A stretch of 64,000 nt of DNA, from contig OU612072.1 in assembly GCA_914767715.1 (NCBI GenBank), positions 12,028,001-12,092,000 of the forward strand. Reading direction: 5' to 3'. Every line of letters begins with the position of its first letter. Within the stretch, counting starts at the first letter, position 1. The position numbers and the translations under genes are program-made. This document shows positions 58,548 through 64,000 of this stretch, piece after piece. The stretch is from Membranipora membranacea (taxonomy: Eukaryota; Bryozoa; Gymnolaemata; Cheilostomatida; Membraniporidae). Below the pieces are notes generated by a model. The model was given only the letters and a program-made list of their open reading frames with translations. It was not told the DNA's origin and did not search any database.

Positions 58548-61500
58548 TTAGACGCACCACTGTCCAGCGATCCTGACAATCTCCTGATCAAGCTGATCTC
58601 CACCTGGTGCTGTGTTGTCTCTGGCTGGTATCCAGAGTCTGTATTTTCTCTTATCCTCCATCTCTTCAATGAGTCTCCTGGTTATGATGTGGTTATATAC
58701 AGATGCACGGTTATATATCACTACAGCATCGAACCCAATCATCTCATCTGGTAAATACACATTGTTTTAAATGCAGTTAATTTGTGTCAAGAAAAGTATT
58801 CACAATTTTGTCCCTTCTGAAAATAGCTAGATTTTTAAAGATGGCTATCATTGTGATAGGTTTACGAGAAGCTGTACCATGCTGTCTTATCCTGCGATAC
58901 GCAGTGTTGTGTTGTGTTGTGATACACTTTGACTGCTCACCTCTATATCACGAGGTTAGTTAATATAGAAAAAGCTATGTTTGCAGTTTGAAATATTTGT
59001 ACCAGAATACCCCACTTATAATGCACCGGCCTTGTAAGTGAAGCGCCCACCTCGGAAAAAATAAAAAATGTTATAGGCATAAGGCACCCCACGGCTCATA
59101 GGCTAATAGGGACCCCACAGCTATAAGGCATCATGCGTCATAAGTGAAGCATATCAAACAATGGAAGTAGGTAATACCTATATAAGCCGTCACTGCTTGG
59201 CAGAACTTATTCACTGCCGATATATAAAATGGTATGACTATAAGCAAAACTAGCAGCAGGACACCGAAAGCTACTATAACCTCCCAAAGACAGCTCAATA
59301 GAACAACGCCAGTGATAATCAGACATCCCCACTCTAAAAATAACAACACATCTCATGTCAAGGATACCAACAAATGACTGCAGCCTAGGAAACCTGTCAT
59401 ATATACATATATTATATATATATATTTTTATGGTCAATCTTCAATCAAAAAATTTGATTCAAGCTGTAAACATACATACCAACAAAAACAACAGGAACCA
59501 ACCTATCATATTATCATGCTCAAGCTGTGCATGGCAAAATATGTTGTGACCTCCAATGGAGTACCAAGGGGAGACTGCAGTGGTCTTGGCTCCCGGTCTT
59601 GGCTCCCAGATTAAATGATGATAGCAAAGGCCAACTAGTTGAAGCCCCCAGTGACCTTAATCAAATTCCAGAATATTTAAATCGTGAGAAAATTTTCAAC
59701 ATAAGTTTTTTTTTCCTCTTCCTAGTCACCATTTTCACATTTACACAACTAAAAAAGTGTATGCACGCTCTCACCTTCTCCTCTGAGTCTCCTAAGACTT
59801 GTAGTCCCAGTGTCTGGAGGAATTACTTCCCTTGTTACTCTCCTAGGCTGAGGCATAAAAGTAGCTGTCTCTGTAAAAGAGTTTAACTATAAATCTGGAA
59901 CAGAGTTGTCTTCTCTATAGTCATGAGCGGACAACTTATATACACTTTGGCCAAGAAAATATCTAATAAAACCAGTAACTGCCATTAAACCACTGCTGAC
60001 ATAGCTGGGCTTTGCCCAGCAGAGCCACCAGTCAAAAATTTAAATAGAGAGTTGTGGCATCAAAACATCTAGCCATTAGCTTGGCATGGAGTTATATGAG
60101 CTCTCAAAATGTAGTGAGTATCTTCTTCCCCAGCTATCCACCATTTGTGATGACAATGTTGTTGTTGACCCATCAGGTGCCTTTAAAATCTCGCTGAGAT
60201 TCAACACTTTTATATGAGAGTCTTGCTAAAATGTATATTTACTTTTGGATTGATTCGTATGAAGGTTGAGAAACGATAATCATAACAGTGGCAGGTGCTC
60301 TTAACACCGTCTAGTTTGTGGGCGAAGACAGAATGGACTGATGATGATCCCATGCTGCAGTCAGAAAAATGCCTTTGATGCCCTGAATAAAACACACATT
60401 GCAAGTTTTCTTCTAAGTCAGCATGGCCGAATTATTTACTTAAGTAATATAGTACAGGCATTACCTGCTGTCTCTTCAGAGTTAGATGAGAATGCTGATT
60501 TAAATCTTTTCCATACATTTCTTGGCTTTTTCTCCAATTCACTTTCTCGCTTTAACTTTTGTCTCAGGCGCTCTGCTTGTTCTAGAATAAATATCATTTA
60601 GTGTTAGAAGAGCTCAAGAAAATATCTCAGGAGAGCTCAAGAAAATAAGAAGAGAGCTCAAAGGATATCTCTGAAGTTAGGACAAGGATAATCGAAAGAT
60701 ATGTCTGAAGAAAACTCAAGGATATATCTGTTAGTCTGAGAATAGCGGGAGTTTTGTCACCGACAGATTCCCTATTTAGTTGAATAAAAGACTATTCTTC
60801 TTCACTATTAATTCGAGAATAGCAGATACGATGATAATAAAATGCACTGGCCTCTGGACCTAACAGCAGCAATCTGAGGCAGTGAGGTAGGCCAACATTA
60901 ACACTGAGTCATGCTTCTCAAGACTAGTGTGGCTTTGCTTTAGAGCTTTATTACAAGATCTTAGACATGAAACCACAGGCCTTCTGCGGTTGGTGCAAGT
61001 CCAGTGGTCGAGTGCCCAACTAGTCGAGGCTCTCGGGCACTCGGCCAGTGGCCTTGCACCAGCAACTGAAGGCCTGTGCATGAAACCCATCTCATTACCA
61101 TTGAATAGACTTGTAGAACTAGGTAATAGCTCATCGTAGCTTTCCCTGTCACTTCTCTCCCTGTCAGCTCGCATTCTGTTCTCAGAAGCGGAGGGTAAGC
61201 CATACTTTTCTTTCAATGAAAGGCTTGCCTCTGTACTGCTGCCACTCGGTATCGGAATCCCATATTTGGCTCTTATCAAGTTATTCTTCTCTTCTTGAAA
61301 CAGTTAATATATATCATAGTTAGAACCAAGCCTGAACCATTCAGGTGTTGTCATGGCAATGTAACAACAACAACAAAATCTTCGGGAAATCCAGCGCAGA
61401 CCTGCCTGGAAAAATTAACATTTTGCAAAATGGATTTTTTAGATTTTCAGAATCGTTGTATATTTTGGAGTTGGCCCTCCTTGATTCACAGGCCCCCCTC

Positions 61501-63981
61501 CCCCTCCTGATATGCGTGTCTGTAATGGAGCGCAGTCCATGTAGACTAATGTCTAAAAACTTACTTTGAAGTCTTGTATGTGGTCCTGAATGGCTACATA
61601 CATATTGAGGTGCAAAGGTCATTACCTTACCTTCCTTTCATTGCTTTACCTCTGACCAAGTGACAGTGGAGCTCAGAATATTGAAAAACACTCCAGCCTC
61701 CCCGTTTACCACCCTACATGTCTGTACTCACATTTTGTTTTGTATAGTTGTAGATAGAGTGGAAAGAGTGTCATTGGGGCACCATGTGGAGTGAAAGACC
61801 CTTATTGAACGATTTGGAGACCAACGCTTATCCTGTTTTGAAGGCTGAACATCCCCACGATCTAGAGATCAACAGTTGCGTTTGGAGGCCAATCTTGAAG
61901 CCAGTGACTAACAATCACTAAGATTTAATTTGTCACAGCTGGGTGAATTGGTATTCACCAAAATGTCGGCGTCCTATCCTTCGCCAAAATACTTTACTCA
62001 GAATTATTTTTATTAAAAAATGATGACCTTTTACTGGAATGTTTTGATGTGTTGTACAAATAAATACCTGAATCAAATGATGAAGTTGCAGCCCGTTGAT
62101 TGATTATGCAGCAATAACTGACATGAGAAAAAATGTCAGACTTGCCATATGTTGTATCCAAAGCAAATCAGAGAATGTTTGTCATCAGAACCTTTAATTA
62201 TCAGAGTACAAAGCCTTTAGCCTGCATGTTATTTAAAAGTTTTATTGTATCCATTTTAACCTACTGCCTACCTATTTTGTTCACTAGTATTTATTCACGA
62301 GACAAGAAAGCTCTGAGAAAGTTTTTTAAGCAAGGCGACAGACTAGGTCTTGATATTGGGGACCTAGATTCAGTCATATCAAAACGTACAAAGAACCTGG
62401 CCCTGCAGATAATACATTTTCTTGAGAAACTCCCCTCAGGCAGATATCGCAGCCTTAAATACAGAACTGCCTGGGATAAAGACTCATTCCTCAGACACTT
62501 GATTTTGATATTGCAAGATATTTTTTAATCCACTAGAAGTCAGACCTTACTTTACTCATTTTGTTTATGTTTCTTTTTGGTATTCCCTACTCATGTAACA
62601 GTGTAAACACTCAATCTCGCAGCATACCTAATGTTTGTGACAAAATAAACCAACCAACCAACCAACCATATATTTTATTAATAATCGCCTAATTTAATTG
62701 CAACTCAATTTCAATTTTGTTCGTATGTTATTGGTAACGAGTAGTACGTTCGTTTATTATTGCTGCCTCAATAAGTGACTCTATGTAGGAGTGTAATTTT
62801 GATGCAACAGTTCCATTAACATACAGGTACCACCATATGGAGTCTGAAGAGTTCTGATGGTTAAGGGTGCGGCCTTGTGACCTGTGATGTCCAAGTTTGA
62901 TTCCTGGTGCCTGTAGGCGTTCCTGATTTGGTACTGTAACACCGTTTGTCCACCATTCATATGAGCCAGGTCCTTGCGGGATATGACTAGAAATACCGGA
63001 GGTCCATTGTGTGTTGGAACACCCCACATGCCTTAAAAAAATCTCTCCGCCTTTTTGATAAAGCGGCAATGGTATAGGGTGCGGCCTGAGTTTGTCCATG
63101 CTCCTGTAATCTAGAGGTGATAATTCACTCCGCAATGAGCGATTAGACTTCAACATGTACAGCAGAGTGCTTTTCTTAATTATTAGAAACGCTTTAAACA
63201 AATAATTGATTTTTTTGTCACCTAACTTTCCATCTTTGATGTTTTTTTACAAAACTAGACACTCGAATCTTTTTTAATCTTAACAACAGACCAGATCGAC
63301 TTGCAAAACAGGGAAAAAATTGAGATAAAGTCATCAGGATATGCTAGCTTCCAAAATGAAAATGTTGGCAAGTGGTCACCCAAAACAAAGCTTCACCCTA
63401 CAGATACTTCTAACACTACTTAACCAAGTTACAATGGTAATCCATAGGGTTGCACTTCAGTGGTAGAAATAATATTCGCCAAACTCATCATTATACCTAA
63501 CATGACTTTGGAGGATAACTCCCTAATAGACTGCAAATGTACTACTGCAAAGAGGAGAGGTATGCTCCAACACATTCTGTCACTTACTTACCTCTAATTT
63601 GGCGTTGGAGTGAGTAATAATCGCCCATCTCCTGCTGATTTTCTTGTTTCTGGGTATCAAGGTCGGTCACTGGCAAAACAAGGCAAACAAACACAACAAT
63701 TAAAACTTTTTAGTCACAGTTTACCAGTCTCATTTCACAGAGGAAGGATAATTCCTTACTCTGTGATAATACACATCTTTCAATAATTATGTAATTAATA
63801 ATCATTTGGGTAGGTTTGAAACTTGGTTGAGTACAAATAATAGAGACCTACAAAGCTTTGGTATTCTGTGTTCCAGAGATGAGAGGTCATGACCTTCTGA
63901 TGCAGCAGTCGCAACTTCGATTTCTTCTGCTCTCTGACGCTGCTCTAAAGGAGTCTTCTTTTTTCTTCTGAAGAACGACAT
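58548..63981 (-). CDS. TIR-domain membrane protein, seven exons (C terminus uncertain)
   Basis: Exons in order on the minus strand: 63981-63894 (ATG; donor GTCATG, weak), 63669-63592, 61293-61099, 60581-60465, 59870-59775, 59333-59178 and 58747-58558. Every junction splits a codon after its first base and stays in frame. Residues 1-190 are hydrophilic and basic (MSFFRRKKK, 'QRQRAEE', two KYG(I/L)P repeats, Ser-rich parts) with no signal peptide, so this part is probably cytosolic. Residues ~195-230 are strongly hydrophobic (IITGVVLLSCLW, then IVAFGVLLLVLLIVIPFYI), enough for one long or two short helices. Residues ~247-306 start a TIR domain: box 1 'GFDAVVIYN', then 'RLIEEMED' and 'LWIPARDNTAPGG' (box 2). 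After that either a GTGCGT donor leads to an unfound exon, or translation stops at 58550-58548, leaving about half a TIR domain. The putative NADase Glu region is not visible. Confidence 0.68.
60972..61080. repeat. Long imperfect hairpin inside a TIR-gene intron
   Basis: 'cacaggccttctgcggttgg...gtggtcgagtgccc' pairs with 'gggcactcggccagtggcc...caactgaaggcctgtgca', giving a stem of about 45 bp with a few mismatches and a small loop. It starts about 20 bases after the splice donor of exon 61293-61099, in the transcribed strand. It may be a MITE or a structured intronic element. Confidence 0.65.
62100..62667 (+). pseudogene. 5'-truncated LINE with (CCAA)n tail
   Basis: Open frame 62133-62528 encodes the C-terminal RT region ('QRMFVIRTFNYQ', 'LTYCLPILFTSIYSRDKKALRKFF', 'LPSGRYRSLKYRTAWDKDSFLRHL'), homologous to 45547-45134. 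After the stop, a ~130-bp 3' UTR ends in AAATAAACCAACCAACCAACCAACC, a short tandem tail such as some LINEs carry. The intact frame suggests a young insertion. It sits antisense in the TIR-gene intron. Confidence 0.8.
62845..63010 (+). mobile_element. tRNA-derived SINE
   Basis: 'CTGATGGTTAAGGGTGCGG' is a good A-box region, and 'AAGTTTGATTCCTGG' 45 bases later is a near-consensus B box. About 120 bases of unrelated body follow. Stem pairing is too poor for a functional tRNA gene. Confidence 0.5.
63736..63765. repeat. 30-bp palindrome related to 43637-43671
   Basis: CACAGAGGAAGGATA and ATTCCTTACTCTGTG pair at 13 of 15 positions. The outer CACAGAG / CTTACTCTGTG sequence is the same as at 43.6 kb. 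No target duplication is visible here. It is in the first intron of the TIR gene. Confidence 0.6.
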
Positions 63982-64000
63982 ACCCGAGTGAAGTCTAATG

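Larger units (their letters stand above)
61300..63590. other. Long second intron of the TIR gene
   Basis: About 2.3 kb between exons 63669-63592 and 61293-61099. It holds a truncated LINE and a SINE, described separately. No further exon recognised. Confidence 0.45.

Overview
The window looks like AT-rich, repeat-laden nuclear DNA of an invertebrate animal. Genes are split into short exons with GT-AG introns, TATA boxes lie upstream of several, and hAT-type DNA elements, LINE fragments and tRNA- and snRNA-headed SINEs fill the gaps. A sponge or another early-branching metazoan is my best guess, from the mixture of modular secreted cysteine-rich proteins, a TIR protein and the transposon families, but nothing in the sequence proves it.

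Layout. 0-2.7 kb (minus): a decayed, spliced, transposase-like gene of a widespread uncharacterised family. 2.9-8 kb: a U2-headed SINE, local tandem duplications and the last exon of a probable GPI-anchored Ly6/three-finger protein. 9.4-50 kb (plus): five members of one family of small secreted cysteine-rich proteins, called CRM1-5 here for convenience, at 9.4, 23.9, 33.0, 37.1 and 47.4 kb. Between them lie a hAT MITE (10.7 kb), a broken hAT transposase gene carrying its own nested insertions (14.5-19.1 kb), a 6.9 kb foldback element that splits CRM2, a LINE fragment and several MITEs. 51.5-64 kb (minus): two orphan exon sets and a seven-exon gene for a membrane protein with an N-terminal cytosolic-looking tail, a long hydrophobic segment and the start of a TIR domain.

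The CRM family is the most interesting content. Every member starts with a 60-nt exon for a 20-residue signal peptide. All introns are phase 0, and the internal exons (96-126 nt) cut each six-cysteine module in half, between its third and fourth cysteine. One module is present in CRM1, CRM2 and CRM3, three in CRM4 and four in CRM5. CRM4 and CRM5 are recent tandem duplicates with promoters alike down to the 73-nt TATA-to-ATG spacing. CRM2 is interrupted in its last exon by the foldback element; the flanking ACCGGT duplication lets the frame resume exactly on the far side. I can assign no function to the family beyond secretion and a disulphide-rich fold.

No rRNA gene, intact tRNA gene, CRISPR array or bacterial-type operon was seen. 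Exon boundaries were read by eye from splice signals, frame continuity and paralogue comparison. UTRs and unrecognised exons are therefore missing.
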